The notes: generated from the letters alone by a model not told the origin. 64,000 nucleotides of DNA from Planococcus maritimus (GCF_001687625.2 NZ_CP016538.2:1084501-1148500), one strand, 5' to 3'; counted from the first letter of the stretch, positions 1 through 8,630 are shown. Numbers and translations are program-made.

Positions 1-1019
1 CAGAATTTCGCCAAAGCAACCCGCTTGGCTTAATCTATGTGTCATTCGAGGGCAATACACTCGAACAGCAGCAAGTAAATCAATTAAAGCGTGAGCTCGA
101 ACAACAACAGCTGGCTTATACCTTGGTGCCTTTGGAAGTCAGGAGGCAGACGTCGAGCGCAAGCGGCAATGACGTCGACATCATGTCTTTGTCAGAGTTC
201 AACCGCCTTGCAATGGCACTAGGCTATGAAGCGGCAGATCTCCAGGATGGGGAAGCGATGTTCGTGCCGTTTTCACAAGAATCGCTCCGGGAATTACAAA
301 AAAGCTATGCAGAGACGGAATTGCTCGAAAGTGGGGTGGAGTTGAAGATTGACCGGACTTACCCGCAAGTGCTGTTCCCAGCCCATACTTTGAATGCCAA
401 TACGATTATCCTGAACAACGAAGATTTCAGTGAAATTGATGAACCGTTAATGGGCTATCCGCAAGATGCATCAGATTTCCGCTATTATGCTTTCCATGTT
501 CCAAAGTGGACGGAGACGGTATCGATCGGCGAAAATGTCCGCTTTCCGATTAGTGAAGCGATGGTCAGCGGCAATTTTGCCGGCATTAACTATTATTTTG
601 AGAATCCGGGATACGAATACCGTTGGTTCAAATCATCTTTCGCGCTATTGTTATTCATCGGTTTAATGGTGGCGGCAGTGTTCTTGCTCGCGGCAGGGAG
701 CTTTATTTACTTCAAATTGTATACAGGGCTCGACCGCGATCGCAGACAATATCAATTGATGGTGCGTCTTGGCATGACCGAACGCGAACTTGGCAAAATC
801 GTCAACCGACAGCTTGTTCCGCTGTTTTTCTTGCCGTGGGCGCTTGCACTGATTCACAGTGCGTTTGCGTTTATCTCGCTTCAGGTTGTATGGGATGAGT
901 TTGCGGAGCTGTCTATTTTATCGGAGATGGCAATCGTTCTCGGCGGTTTCACGCTTATGCAAATCCTTTATTTCTTCTTGATCCGTTGGCGTTATGTTGC
1001 TCATTTAAAAGCTTCTTGA
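1..1019 (+). CDS. ABC transporter permease, FtsX/BceB type (5' truncated by the window)
   Basis: The frame is already open at base 3, so the gene begins upstream of the window. What remains looks like the C-terminal half of a BceB-type permease, the membrane partner of an ATPase in peptide-antibiotic sensing and export systems. An extracellular-looking domain of about 200 residues is followed by three hydrophobic segments near the end. A cytoplasmic stretch between the first two (YFKLYTGLDRDRRQYQLM, then RLGMTERELGKIV) is typical of the FtsX domain. A terminator follows directly. The family is well supported. The substrate is unknown, and the ATPase and any two-component system would lie outside the window. 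Confidence 0.8.
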   Translation, partial: EFRQSNPLGLIYVSFEGNTLEQQQVNQLKRELEQQQLAYTLVPLEVRRQTSSASGNDVDIMSLSEFNRLAMALGYEAADLQDGEAMFVPFSQESLRELQKSYAETELLESGVELKIDRTYPQVLFPAHTLNANTIILNNEDFSEIDEPLMGYPQDASDFRYYAFHVPKWTETVSIGENVRFPISEAMVSGNFAGINYYFENPGYEYRWFKSSFALLLFIGLMVAAVFLLAAGSFIYFKLYTGLDRDRRQYQLMVRLGMTERELGKIVNRQLVPLFFLPWALALIHSAFAFISLQVVWDEFAELSILSEMAIVLGGFTLMQILYFFLIRWRYVAHLKAS

Positions 1020-1024
1020 TCTTT

Positions 1025-1057
1025 AAAGCCGCCAGTGGAAAATCTGGCGGCTTTTTA
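1025..1057 (+). terminator. Rho-independent terminator of the permease gene
   Basis: An 11-bp perfect stem (AAAGCCGCCAG / CTGGCGGCTTT) with a short loop ends in a T run, just after the permease stop codon. Confidence 0.9.
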
Positions 1058-1078
1058 CTGGGGATTTTTGGTGGGCAG

Positions 1079-1107
1079 TTGTATTGTCTGAAGATTTATT
1101 TTATAAT
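1079..1107 (+). promoter_or_regulatory. Putative sigma-A promoter of the acyl-CoA ligase gene
   Basis: TTGTAT (1079-1084), 17 nt, TATAAT (1102-1107). The -35 is weak and the -10 is consensus. The predicted start site near 1114 lies just upstream of the FadR-like palindrome. Confidence 0.55.
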
Positions 1108-1121
1108 GAAAAAAGTAAATA

Positions 1122-1139
1122 TGAATGAGTATTCATTCA
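1122..1139. promoter_or_regulatory. FadR-type operator (perfect TGAATGA palindrome)
   Basis: TGAATGAGTATTCATTCA is a perfect 7+7 inverted repeat with a 4-nt centre. It matches the site bound by the TetR-family fatty-acid repressor FadR (YsiA) of B. subtilis. It sits just downstream of the -10 of an acyl-CoA ligase gene. A nearly identical site lies in front of fadN at 54589-54606. The fadR gene itself is not in the window. Confidence 0.85.
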
Positions 1140-1158
1140 ATAGAAAGAGGGATATTCA

Positions 1159-2712
1159 ATGAATTTGGGAGAACGTGTTCACGAAATTGCACAACAGGAA
1201 GCTGGCCGAATTGCTTATACGTTCATGGGCAAAGATACAAGTTACGGCGAATTTGACCAATCGGTATCGAAATTCGCCGGGGCCTTGCAGGAACTCGGCG
1301 TGGAAAAAGGGGACCACGTCGCATTTCTTTTAAGCAATACCCCGCATTTTCTCATTTCTTTATACGCCACTTTGCGTCTCGGGGCGACAGCTGTTCCGGT
1401 TAATCCAATCTATACTCCGGATGAAATCGCTTACATCATCAACAATAGTGATGCCAAAGTGGTCGTAGCGCTCGATGCCCTATTACCGCTAGTGGAAAAA
1501 GCGCATCAAGCCTTGCCAGCAGTGGAAACGTACGTTATTTGCGAGACCGACCCATCGACTGCCGAAAAAATGGCGCAATTGCCTGAAGCAGTCAAAGGAA
1601 AAGTCCGGTCATTTACACAGCTTCTGGCAACTTCCAATGCATTCAATAAAACCGCTGAAATTGTCGAGGATGATAATGCGGTCATTCTCTATACATCCGG
1701 GACAACCGGTAAACCGAAGGGCGCGATGCTAACCCATGGCAATCTTTACTCTAACGCGCGGGACGTCGCGGAGTATCTCCAAATCTCCCCGGATGACCGC
1801 GTCGTGGCGACGCTGCCGGTGTTTCACGTATTCGCCTTAACGGTCGTCGTTAATGCACCACTTATGCAGGGTGCCACTATCGTTCTTGTGCCACGCTTTA
1901 CGCCGCAAGAAGTATTCGCCGCGACAAAAGCATCCCAAGCGACGGTCTTTGCCGGAGTGCCGACGATGTTCAACTTTATGTACCAATTGCCGGATGTCGA
2001 CCCGGCGGACTTTGCTTCTGTTCGCTTGGCCATTTCCGGCGGTTCCGCGATGCCTGTCGCTTTGCTGCATAATTTCGAAGACAAATTCAATGTCCGCATT
2101 TCCGAAGGCTACGGCTTATCAGAAGCTTCACCGGTCACTTGCTTCAACCCGATTGACCGCGACCGCAAAGCAGGGTCGATCGGCACTTCGATCATCAATG
2201 TCGAGAACAAAGTCGTCAATGAACTTGGTGATGAAGTGCCAGTCGGGGAAGTCGGCGAGTTGATTGTCCGGGGCCCGAACGTCATGAAAGGCTATTATAA
2301 AATGCCAGAAGAAACGCAAGCCGCGATCAAAGACGGCTGGCTGTATACAGGGGATCTCGCAAAAATCGATGAAGAAGGCTATTTCTTTATCGTCGACCGC
2401 AAAAAAGACATGATCATCGTCGGCGGTTATAACGTCTATCCGCGTGAAGTGGAAGAAGTGTTGTTCGCCCACCCGGGAATTGTCGAAGCGGCGGTCGTCG
2501 GCTTGCCGGATGCTGATTTTGGCGAATCGGTCAATGCCTATGTGGTTTTGAAAGATGATGCCGTATCTATCGAAGAGCTGCAGGAGTATTGCGCAGAGCA
2601 TCTGGCGAAATACAAAGTACCGCGCCATATCGAAGTTCTCGATGAACTGCCGAAAAATACGACCGGTAAGATCTTGCGCCGTTCGCTGAAAGACCAAGCC
2701 TCGAAAAAATAA
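1159..2712 (+). CDS. lcfB: Long-chain acyl-CoA synthetase (LcfB/FadD family)
   Basis: This 517-aa AMP-forming ligase activates free fatty acids to acyl-CoA in two steps through an acyl-adenylate, feeding beta-oxidation. The phosphate-binding motif YTSGTTGKPKG lies at about residues 178-188. YGLSEASP and the TGDLAKIDEEGY ... DRKKDMIIVGGYNVYP hinge region follow. Length fits the YhfL/LcfB branch (about 513 aa) better than LcfA (about 560 aa). The ATG at 1159 has an AAAGAGGG ribosome site. Terminators on both sides suggest a single-gene transcript. The upstream FadR-like operator predicts derepression by long-chain acyl-CoA. Chain-length preference cannot be read from sequence. Confidence 0.88.
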   Translation: MNLGERVHEIAQQEAGRIAYTFMGKDTSYGEFDQSVSKFAGALQELGVEKGDHVAFLLSNTPHFLISLYATLRLGATAVPVNPIYTPDEIAYIINNSDAKVVVALDALLPLVEKAHQALPAVETYVICETDPSTAEKMAQLPEAVKGKVRSFTQLLATSNAFNKTAEIVEDDNAVILYTSGTTGKPKGAMLTHGNLYSNARDVAEYLQISPDDRVVATLPVFHVFALTVVVNAPLMQGATIVLVPRFTPQEVFAATKASQATVFAGVPTMFNFMYQLPDVDPADFASVRLAISGGSAMPVALLHNFEDKFNVRISEGYGLSEASPVTCFNPIDRDRKAGSIGTSIINVENKVVNELGDEVPVGEVGELIVRGPNVMKGYYKMPEETQAAIKDGWLYTGDLAKIDEEGYFFIVDRKKDMIIVGGYNVYPREVEEVLFAHPGIVEAAVVGLPDADFGESVNAYVVLKDDAVSIEELQEYCAEHLAKYKVPRHIEVLDELPKNTTGKILRRSLKDQASKK

Positions 2713-2717
2713 TCTTG

Positions 2718-2752
2718 AACCGCTTTCCGCTGTTGCCGGGAAGCGGTTTTTA
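2718..2752 (+). terminator. Terminator of the acyl-CoA ligase gene
   Basis: AACCGCTT pairs with AAGCGGTT across a GC-rich inner stem, followed by TTTT. Confidence 0.8.
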
Positions 2753-2792
2753 TATGGAGAAATCCGATATCCATGTTTTAGGAGAGATTTGA

Positions 2793-2843
2793 TTGAAAAG
2801 ACAGACAATTATCGATATAGTGAAAAGGCAACTGTTCCGATAA
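2793..2843 (+). CDS. Possible 16-residue leader peptide upstream of the S9 peptidase
   Basis: A TTG codon at 2793 follows AGGAGAG (2780-2786) at good spacing. It opens a 16-codon frame (MKRQTIIDIVKRQLFR) ending at TAA 2841-2843. The peptide is short and basic. The true peptidase start lies 30 nt further on, in another frame. The good ribosome site is the only evidence, so this may be a translated leader or chance. Confidence 0.25.
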   Translation: MKRQTIIDIVKRQLFR

Positions 2844-2872
2844 TCGAAATAGATACCCAGGAGGCTGAGCAT

Positions 2873-4852
2873 GTGTCAAAAAAAGCTGTGGAAATAGAAG
2901 ATTTACTTGAACTGGTGTCCGTGACAGACCCGAAGATTTCACCGGACGGGAAACGGGCCGTATTTATCGAGACAAAGATGGACGAAGAAGAAAATACATA
3001 CCATTCCCATGTGCACCATATTTCGCTGGAAACCGGAGAAGCGACTCCATGGACCTACGGCAAAAGCCGCAATAGCCAACCGGCCTGGTCAGCAGACGGC
3101 CGCCATATCGCCTTTCTATCCGACCGCAGCGGCAAAAATCAATTGCATGTCCTGCCGGCAAGCGGCGGGGAAGCGCGCGCTGTGACGGATTTTGAAAAAG
3201 GGGTAAGCAGTTTCCGCTGGTCGCCTTGCAATAAGAAAATCTGGGTCAATGCGCTGGCACAAGACGGGAAAACATTTACCGATGCAGAACCGGATGAAGA
3301 AGAGAAGAAAAAGCCGGAACCTTACCGCACAAAGTCCATGAAATACAAAATGGATGGCAACGGGCTGGTCAAGCAAGACTTTCACCGTCAAATCGGCGTT
3401 GTGGACCTGGAAACAGAAAAAGTGGAGCAGTTGACGGAAGGGCCCTATCATTCCAGTTTGGAAGCCATTTCCCGTGACGGGACGAAATTGGTCTACGGAT
3501 CGGCGAAACAACAAGATCAGGATTTCGTTTTCCGCCAGTCGCTTTATATGCGCAATTTGGAAACGGGAGAAGACACCGCCATCATCGAACAAGATGGATA
3601 TTACGGGGACGCCGTATTTTCATTTGATGATGCGCGCTTGGCATTTGTCGGGCAGTCACGCATTTATGAAAATGCCACGCACACGGAATTGCATGTCTAC
3701 GATACGGCCGCGCAAACGACGCAATGCCTGACAGAAGGCATCGATGCGCCGATCGGCGATTATGTCGTCGCGGATCATCAGCAAGGCGCACAGGCACCGG
3801 GTGTCGTGTGGACGAAAGACGACCATTTATACTTTCAAGTATCTACAGAAGGCGATGTGCGCCTTTATTTCGCGTCGCTTGACGGCGCGGTATACCCAGC
3901 ATCACCGGAAGACGAGCATGTCTATGGGTACGATATCGCACAAGACGGCAGCTTTGCGCTGGCTGCGATCAGCGACCCGGTGTCTCCCGGTGAACTATAC
4001 AAACTCGCCATTTCGACAGGAGAGCGCGTTGCACTCACTTCATGCAATGCCTCCTATTTAGAACAAACGGAATTGATTGCGCCGGAAACGGTCTCGCATA
4101 TGACCGAAGACGGCTTTGGCGTCCAAGGCTGGCTCATGAAACCAAAGGGCTACGAACCAGACAGCAAATATCCGCTAGTCGTCAATATCCACGGCGGGCC
4201 CCATGCCATGTACGCGAATACATTCGTCCACGAAATGCAATTGCTCGCAGCAAACGGCTACGGCGTTTTATACGTCAACCCGCGAGGCAGCCACGGCTAC
4301 GGCCAACACTTTGTCGATGCGGTACGCGGCGATTACGGCGGCGGAGATTACCGGGATATCTTGGGGGCGCTTGATAGCGTTATCGAAGGCAATGCCTGGG
4401 TGGATACAGAGCGGCTCGGCGTAACCGGCGGCAGCTACGGCGGTTTTATGACCAACTGGATTGTGTCACATACCAACCGTTTTAAAGCGGCTGTTACGCA
4501 GCGTTCAATCTGCAACTGGATTTCCTTTTTCGGGGTTTCGGACATCGGCTATTATTTCAGCGAATGGCAGCACGGGGCTGCCATGGACAATGTAGACAAA
4601 TTGTGGGAGCATTCCCCGCTGAAATATGCGAAAGATATCGAGACACCGCTGTTGATCTTGCATTCGGAAAACGATTATCGCTGCCCGATTGAGCAAGCTG
4701 AGCAATTGTTCATTACGTTGAAGAGCATGCGTAAAGAAACTGAATTCGTTCGTTTTCCAGAAGCCGACCATAATTTATCGCGCACAGGAAAACCGAATTT
4801 ACGTTTTGCAAGATTACAAGAGATTGTCGAGTGGATGAAACGCATCCAATAA
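2873..4852 (+). CDS. S9 family peptidase (prolyl oligopeptidase / acylaminoacyl peptidase type)
   Basis: This is a predicted cytoplasmic serine peptidase acting on short peptides. An N-terminal beta-propeller with WD/PD40-like repeats (such as SPDGKRAVF and SADGRHIAFLSD) precedes a C-terminal alpha/beta hydrolase. The triad can be read as Ser521 in GGSYGG, Asp601 in ENDYR and His633 in EADHN. The longer frame from a TTG at 2789 is open, but GTG at 2873 has a perfect AGGAGG (2859-2864) at 8-nt spacing. That start gives 659 aa, close to B. subtilis YuxL (about 657), so I chose it. There is no signal peptide. The gene converges on the enoyl-CoA hydratase across a shared terminator. Confidence 0.88.
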   Translation: MSKKAVEIEDLLELVSVTDPKISPDGKRAVFIETKMDEEENTYHSHVHHISLETGEATPWTYGKSRNSQPAWSADGRHIAFLSDRSGKNQLHVLPASGGEARAVTDFEKGVSSFRWSPCNKKIWVNALAQDGKTFTDAEPDEEEKKKPEPYRTKSMKYKMDGNGLVKQDFHRQIGVVDLETEKVEQLTEGPYHSSLEAISRDGTKLVYGSAKQQDQDFVFRQSLYMRNLETGEDTAIIEQDGYYGDAVFSFDDARLAFVGQSRIYENATHTELHVYDTAAQTTQCLTEGIDAPIGDYVVADHQQGAQAPGVVWTKDDHLYFQVSTEGDVRLYFASLDGAVYPASPEDEHVYGYDIAQDGSFALAAISDPVSPGELYKLAISTGERVALTSCNASYLEQTELIAPETVSHMTEDGFGVQGWLMKPKGYEPDSKYPLVVNIHGGPHAMYANTFVHEMQLLAANGYGVLYVNPRGSHGYGQHFVDAVRGDYGGGDYRDILGALDSVIEGNAWVDTERLGVTGGSYGGFMTNWIVSHTNRFKAAVTQRSICNWISFFGVSDIGYYFSEWQHGAAMDNVDKLWEHSPLKYAKDIETPLLILHSENDYRCPIEQAEQLFITLKSMRKETEFVRFPEADHNLSRTGKPNLRFARLQEIVEWMKRIQ

Positions 4853-4893
4853 AAAAAGCCAAACGGAGAAATATTTTCCGTTTGGCTTTTTTT
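4852..4893. terminator. Bidirectional terminator between S9 peptidase and enoyl-CoA hydratase
   Basis: A-rich flank, a stem AAAAAAGCCAAACGGA pairing with TCCGTTTGGCTTTTTT, and T runs usable on both strands between two convergent genes. Confidence 0.9.
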
Positions 4894-4895
4894 GG

Positions 4896-5672
4896 TTAAC
4901 GCCCTTTGAACTGCGGCTTGCGTTTTTCGCCGAATGCGAGCAATGCTTCTACCCGGTCTTCAGTCGGGATGGTGATTTCATAAGCTTTTCGCTCGATTTG
5001 CAAACCTGTCTGCATATCGGCGTTCATGCCGTGTTTAATCGCAAATTTGGCTTGCTGCAAGGCGATTGGGCCGTTCGCCAGAATCGAATCTGCAAATTCG
5101 CCGGTCACTTGCGCCAAATCTTCACTTTTTGCCATGCGGGTGATGAGCCCATAATCGAGCGCTTCTGCCGACTTCAGGCGACGTGCTGTCAAGATCAGCT
5201 CCATCGCTTTTGCTTCCCCGATCAATCTTGGCAAACGCTGCGTGCCGCCGGCGCCTGGAATGATTGCAAGACTCGTTTCGGTCAAGCCAAGAAGTGTATC
5301 GTCTGTGGCAATGCGGAAATCACATGCCAAGGCGAGTTCCATCCCACCGCCAAAGGCATAGCCATTGATCATGGCGATGGTCGGCTGCGGCAAGTTTTCG
5401 ATGGTCGTGAACACTTCGCCAATTTTGTAAATATTACGCTTGACCTGGTCTTGCGTTAAGGTCTTGCGTTCTTTCAAATCAGCCCCGACACTGAAGGCCT
5501 TGTCGCCAGCGCCCGTGAAGATGACGACACGGATATCCGGATTGATGCGGATTGCCTCTGCCACTTGCCCAAGTTCCGCAAGCATATCGTAATTGAATGC
5601 ATTCATTGCATCGGGCCGGTTCAACGTAATGAAGGCCAAATTTCCTTTTTGTTCATAATGAATCGTTTCCAT
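4896..5672 (-). CDS. Enoyl-CoA hydratase/isomerase family protein
   Basis: This 258-aa crotonase-fold protein should hydrate trans-2-enoyl-CoA to 3-hydroxyacyl-CoA in beta-oxidation or a related acyl-CoA pathway. The oxyanion-hole segment AFSVGADLKE is visible. Both catalytic glutamates are present, in GGGMELALACDFRIA and in TETSLAIIPGAGGTQ. An upstream ATG at 5696 is in frame. On the coding strand, AAAGGGGG ends 6 nt before the ATG at 5672 and overlaps the codons before it, so 5672 is the likely start; it gives the usual 258 aa. The gene is close to FadB/YngF types but not in a fad operon, so its exact pathway is open. Confidence 0.85.
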   Translation of the reverse strand: METIHYEQKGNLAFITLNRPDAMNAFNYDMLAELGQVAEAIRINPDIRVVIFTGAGDKAFSVGADLKERKTLTQDQVKRNIYKIGEVFTTIENLPQPTIAMINGYAFGGGMELALACDFRIATDDTLLGLTETSLAIIPGAGGTQRLPRLIGEAKAMELILTARRLKSAEALDYGLITRMAKSEDLAQVTGEFADSILANGPIALQQAKFAIKHGMNADMQTGLQIERKAYEITIPTEDRVEALLAFGEKRKPQFKGR

Positions 5673-5718
5673 ATCCATCCCCCTTTGATAATCCATCCGT
5701 TAAAAACATACCACTTTT

Positions 5719-5748
5719 TGGACTAATCTGTCACCAAACTCTATAATG
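5719..5748 (+). promoter_or_regulatory. Sigma-A promoter of the AarF-like kinase gene
   Basis: TTGGAC (5719-5724), 18 nt, TATAAT (5743-5748). The upstream in-frame ATG at 5746 falls inside the -10, which rules it out as a start. Confidence 0.75.
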
Positions 5749-5772
5749 GGAACAACAGGGGGGAGCTCATTC

Positions 5773-7389
5773 ATGAACCAGGTTACATATCTGCGTATTT
5801 ACCGCATCGTTTCCATGGCGATCCGATTTTATTTGCAAGTGGCGCTTTTCCAAAGGCGCAATAGGGGCAAGTGGACTCCAGTTGTCGAACAGCGCTGGAA
5901 TGAGCTCGTCACCCGCCAGGCGAAAGAATACAAGGAATTGGCGCTCAAACTGGGCGGCTTGATGATCAAATTGGGCCAATTCCTGTCAACCCGCGCGGAT
6001 ATCATGCCGCCGAGCTTTTTGGCGGAGCTCGAGGGATTGACCGACCGCGTGCCATCCGTGCCGCGAAAAGACATCATTGAAGTGCTCGAGCAGGAATGGA
6101 ATGTCGAGCATGGCAATTATCTGGATGAACTTTCGGACCAGGCCGTCGCGTCCGCCTCCATCGGCGAAGTGTTCAAAGGGCGCTTGAAAAACGGCACCGA
6201 AGTCGCAGTCAAAGTGCAACGGCCGGGAACGGACCGCATCATCCGTGCGGATTTCCAGGCGATGCGCATCGTCATCTGGCTTGCCAAGAAATTCACCCCA
6301 TTCACCAAGCAAGTTGATTTTGACCAGCTATACGTCGAAATGACCGAAACGATCGGCGCGGAACTGAATTTTGTCGGCGAACTCCAGAACGGCCGTGCTT
6401 TTGCAGACCGCTTCGCGGAAATGAACGGCGTCCACATCCCGGTGTATTACGATGAATACACGACGCGCCGCGTGCTGGTGATGGAATGGATTGAAGGGGC
6501 AAGAATTACCGATGTCAGTTTTATCGAAGAGCATGGCCTTGACCGCCATGAAATTTCGGAACGGCTGTTTATCCTGTTTTTAGAGCAAGTGCTTTATGGC
6601 GGACAGTTCCATGCTGATCCGCACGGCGGCAATATCCTATTGAAGCCCGATGGTACCATTGTGTTGATCGATTTTGGCATGATCGGCACGATTTCCGAAC
6701 GCGATTCGCAGGCGATCCTGCTGATTGCAGAAGGCATCTTGTTCAAGAACTATGAACAAGTGCTCGACGGTTTGGAAGACTTGCGCTTCCTGCTGCCGAA
6801 CGCAGACCGCAATCTATTGGCAGATGCTGTCGAGCGGCTCGTCGCCGCATACGAATCAAACGAATTGATGCAGATGGACAGCTTTGTCGTCGAGCGCCTG
6901 CTGCAGGACATGCAGAATATTGTCCGCACACAGCCCGTGCAGCTGCCGGCGGAATTCGCCTTTTTCGGCCGTGCCACATCGATTTTTGTCGGCGTCTTGC
7001 ATGTTTTGGACCCGAAAGTCGACCTATTCGCCCTGGCGCGTCCGCGCGTACTGGAATGGGCTTCGACTAAGCGCGAAGGCAAAGGGATTTTCGGCAAGGA
7101 AGATGTCTTTCGCTGGATCCTCAATTCGACAGGGCCGGCGCGGGCATTCCCGCAAAAACTCATCAACTTTCTTGATGAGCCAGAACGCATCCGTCATTAC
7201 TTAGAAAATAAGGAAGGCAGAGAACGGGAACATCAGCGAAATTTACAAAGTCGGATGTTCGCCGGCATCTTCTCGCTGCTATCATTTTCCGGCATTTCAC
7301 TATCCGTATGGTTCTGGCAAGAACCGTTCCTATGGGTTTCGTCAGTCTTTTTCGTCGGGTCGCTATGGGCGTTCCGAGCTATCAGATAA
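5773..7389 (+). CDS. AarF/UbiB (ABC1) family atypical kinase, membrane-anchored
   Basis: A 538-aa ABC1/UbiB-type atypical kinase. The family supports isoprenoid-lipid (quinone) metabolism; the role here is inferred only. The KxGQ signature appears in KLGQFLSTRADIMPP. An alanine-rich nucleotide loop is seen in VASASIGEVFKG, followed by VAVKVQRPG. The catalytic and metal motifs are FHADPHGGNILL and LIDFGMIG. Two hydrophobic segments end the protein and would anchor it in the membrane. ATG 5773 has GGGGGGAG about 8 nt upstream, and the earlier ATG overlaps the promoter. It appears to be monocistronic. Confidence 0.87.
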   Translation: MNQVTYLRIYRIVSMAIRFYLQVALFQRRNRGKWTPVVEQRWNELVTRQAKEYKELALKLGGLMIKLGQFLSTRADIMPPSFLAELEGLTDRVPSVPRKDIIEVLEQEWNVEHGNYLDELSDQAVASASIGEVFKGRLKNGTEVAVKVQRPGTDRIIRADFQAMRIVIWLAKKFTPFTKQVDFDQLYVEMTETIGAELNFVGELQNGRAFADRFAEMNGVHIPVYYDEYTTRRVLVMEWIEGARITDVSFIEEHGLDRHEISERLFILFLEQVLYGGQFHADPHGGNILLKPDGTIVLIDFGMIGTISERDSQAILLIAEGILFKNYEQVLDGLEDLRFLLPNADRNLLADAVERLVAAYESNELMQMDSFVVERLLQDMQNIVRTQPVQLPAEFAFFGRATSIFVGVLHVLDPKVDLFALARPRVLEWASTKREGKGIFGKEDVFRWILNSTGPARAFPQKLINFLDEPERIRHYLENKEGREREHQRNLQSRMFAGIFSLLSFSGISLSVWFWQEPFLWVSSVFFVGSLWAFRAIR

Positions 7390-7446
7390 AAAAACGCCTT
7401 ATCGGCATGCAGGTTTCGAACCCGTATGCTGAAAAGGCGTTTTTAA
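7387..7446 (+). terminator. Long terminator hairpin after the AarF-like gene
   Basis: Outer stem AAAAACGCCTT / AAGGCGTTTTT. An inner hairpin GCATGC...GTATGC is capped by GGTTTCGAACC, giving an unusually long (about 58 nt) terminator. Confidence 0.75.
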
Positions 7447-7594
7447 TATGGACATAACAGGCGGCCGGTCCTTCTGACATAGCAAAAAAGCAAACAAAAT
7501 CGTTCTTTTTTAACTAGCGCCTCTTGCAATTTGCAGATTCCCGAGTAAAATAAAAATAAGAACACTTGTTCCTAATTATTGGGGGGGTGAGGAT

Positions 7595-7960
7595 ATGCCC
7601 CTGATTTCAAGGGCGGAAATAGCCGTTTTTGAGAAGCGGGTGCAATTGCCGATGGTACTCCTCATTTTAGAGCGGGATCGCGAATGGGTAAAAAAAAGTC
7701 CGTTCAAACTGAAAGCCCCCTATGTGGAATTGCTGGACCGGGCAATCGAGCAGGTAAGGGGAGATCTGGCTGAGATCATCGAATTGATGAGGGCCAATGG
7801 CATGAAGGTTAGGCGGGGAAGTAAAGACGACAATTTCTCGGAATATGTGTTTTGCTACGGCGGTTATGAAGACCATCGCCGCTATTTGAATATTCGTTTG
7901 AAAAATGCCGTTGAAGATCAATTGAGGCTTTATCTGACAACAGCCGCTCAAGCATTTTAA
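7595..7960 (+). CDS. YhjD-like protein of unknown function
   Basis: A 121-aa soluble, charged protein with no membrane segment or known catalytic motif. The N-terminal pattern (LPMVLLILERDREWV...PFKLKAPYVELLDRAI) and the length resemble B. subtilis YhjD, whose gene lies near comK there; I recall this without being able to align it. The ATG at 7595 follows a G-rich ribosome site (GGGGGGG, 7581-7587). It converges with comK and the two reading frames overlap by 4 bp (7957-7960). Function is unknown. Confidence 0.6.
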   Translation: MPLISRAEIAVFEKRVQLPMVLLILERDREWVKKSPFKLKAPYVELLDRAIEQVRGDLAEIIELMRANGMKVRRGSKDDNFSEYVFCYGGYEDHRRYLNIRLKNAVEDQLRLYLTTAAQAF

Positions 7961-8511
7961 TCGAGTGGCTGTTGGCTGCGAGGTGGAAATGCCCGTTTTG
8001 TCACATAGTTCATTCGGTGGTTGTGGACGCGCTGTGCTTTTTTGAAATAGCGGCGCAAAGAACCGGTAAATGAATGCTGGTTTCGAAGCGCAATGGGAGA
8101 GATATCAGCAGGAACGACGACACCATTGCTAAGTGATACCAAACTGCCCCGACCGCTGTCATCCGCGGCAATCAAATCGATGGCATCGAAATTGAACCAG
8201 ATGGAATCCTTGTTTTTCGGAGAGTGAGTAGGAAAGAAAATCAGCGGGTTGCCGTAATACTCGCCAACAATGATCGGCGGTTTGTGTTTTACGCCAATGG
8301 CTTTTTGTGCGTAGAGTGTAGCGCTAGCGAGGGAGCCTCGATAGAAAGAGCATGACTTTGCCACGATTTTATAGACCGATTCCTCGACCAGAAATTCACT
8401 GCGGTCTTCAATGACTCGAGTCAAGAGCCGTTGGCCATCCATATACGGGAGCAACGCATATGTGTTGCTGCAAATTGTATAAGAGATAGGATATTGATTC
8501 TTCTTACCCAT
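7957..8511 (-). CDS. comK: Competence transcription factor ComK
   Basis: ComK is the master activator of DNA-uptake genes. It binds pairs of AT-boxes (AAAA-N5-TTTT) and activates its own promoter. At 184 aa it is close to the usual length (about 190). The ComK-like core is SCSFYRGSLASATLYAQKAIG, then KHKPPIIVG...LIFFPTHSP...WFNFDAID and SNGVVVPADIS. The ATG at 8511 has AGGGGGT upstream. A divergent IDEAL-domain gene and a YhjD-like gene flank it, as known in B. subtilis. AT-rich dyads in the shared upstream region fit autoregulation. The C-terminal tail is a little shorter and more basic than in B. subtilis. Confidence 0.85.
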   Translation of the reverse strand: MGKKNQYPISYTICSNTYALLPYMDGQRLLTRVIEDRSEFLVEESVYKIVAKSCSFYRGSLASATLYAQKAIGVKHKPPIIVGEYYGNPLIFFPTHSPKNKDSIWFNFDAIDLIAADDSGRGSLVSLSNGVVVPADISPIALRNQHSFTGSLRRYFKKAQRVHNHRMNYVTKRAFPPRSQQPLD

Positions 8512-8546
8512 GAATATTTACCCCCTAAATTTACTTTACATAAATT

Positions 8547-8574
8547 ATTATAATAAAAAATGGAAAATACACAA
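8547..8574 (-). promoter_or_regulatory. Putative comK promoter
   Basis: On the minus strand: TTGTGT (8574-8569), 16 nt, TATAAT (8552-8547). The -10 is consensus and the -35 is weak, as expected for a promoter needing an activator. Confidence 0.5.
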
Positions 8575-8600
8575 TAATTATTTTTAGAAATAATTATTTT
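8573..8600. promoter_or_regulatory. AT-box dyad, putative ComK (K-box) site
   Basis: AATAATTATTT (8573-8583) and AAATAATTATT (8588-8598) form an 11-bp perfect inverted repeat with a 4-nt spacer. Each arm approximates an AT-box: AATA-N5-TTTT at 8573-8585 and AAAT-N5-TTTT at 8588-8600. It abuts the comK -35. The spacing differs from the 8/18/31-bp spacing described for B. subtilis K-boxes. Confidence 0.45.
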
Positions 8601-8630
8601 TTCAATCTCGTTGTAATTTTCAAAAAACTA

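Noticed and set aside
2789-2872. Longer N-terminus of the S9 peptidase from TTG 2789.
   Set aside because: Its ribosome site is too close, while GTG 2873 has a perfect AGGAGG and gives the family length.
7387-7446. A tRNA-like T-arm (GGTTCGAAACC on the minus strand) in the AarF terminator.
   Set aside because: No acceptor, D or anticodon arms are present; it is part of the terminator hairpin.
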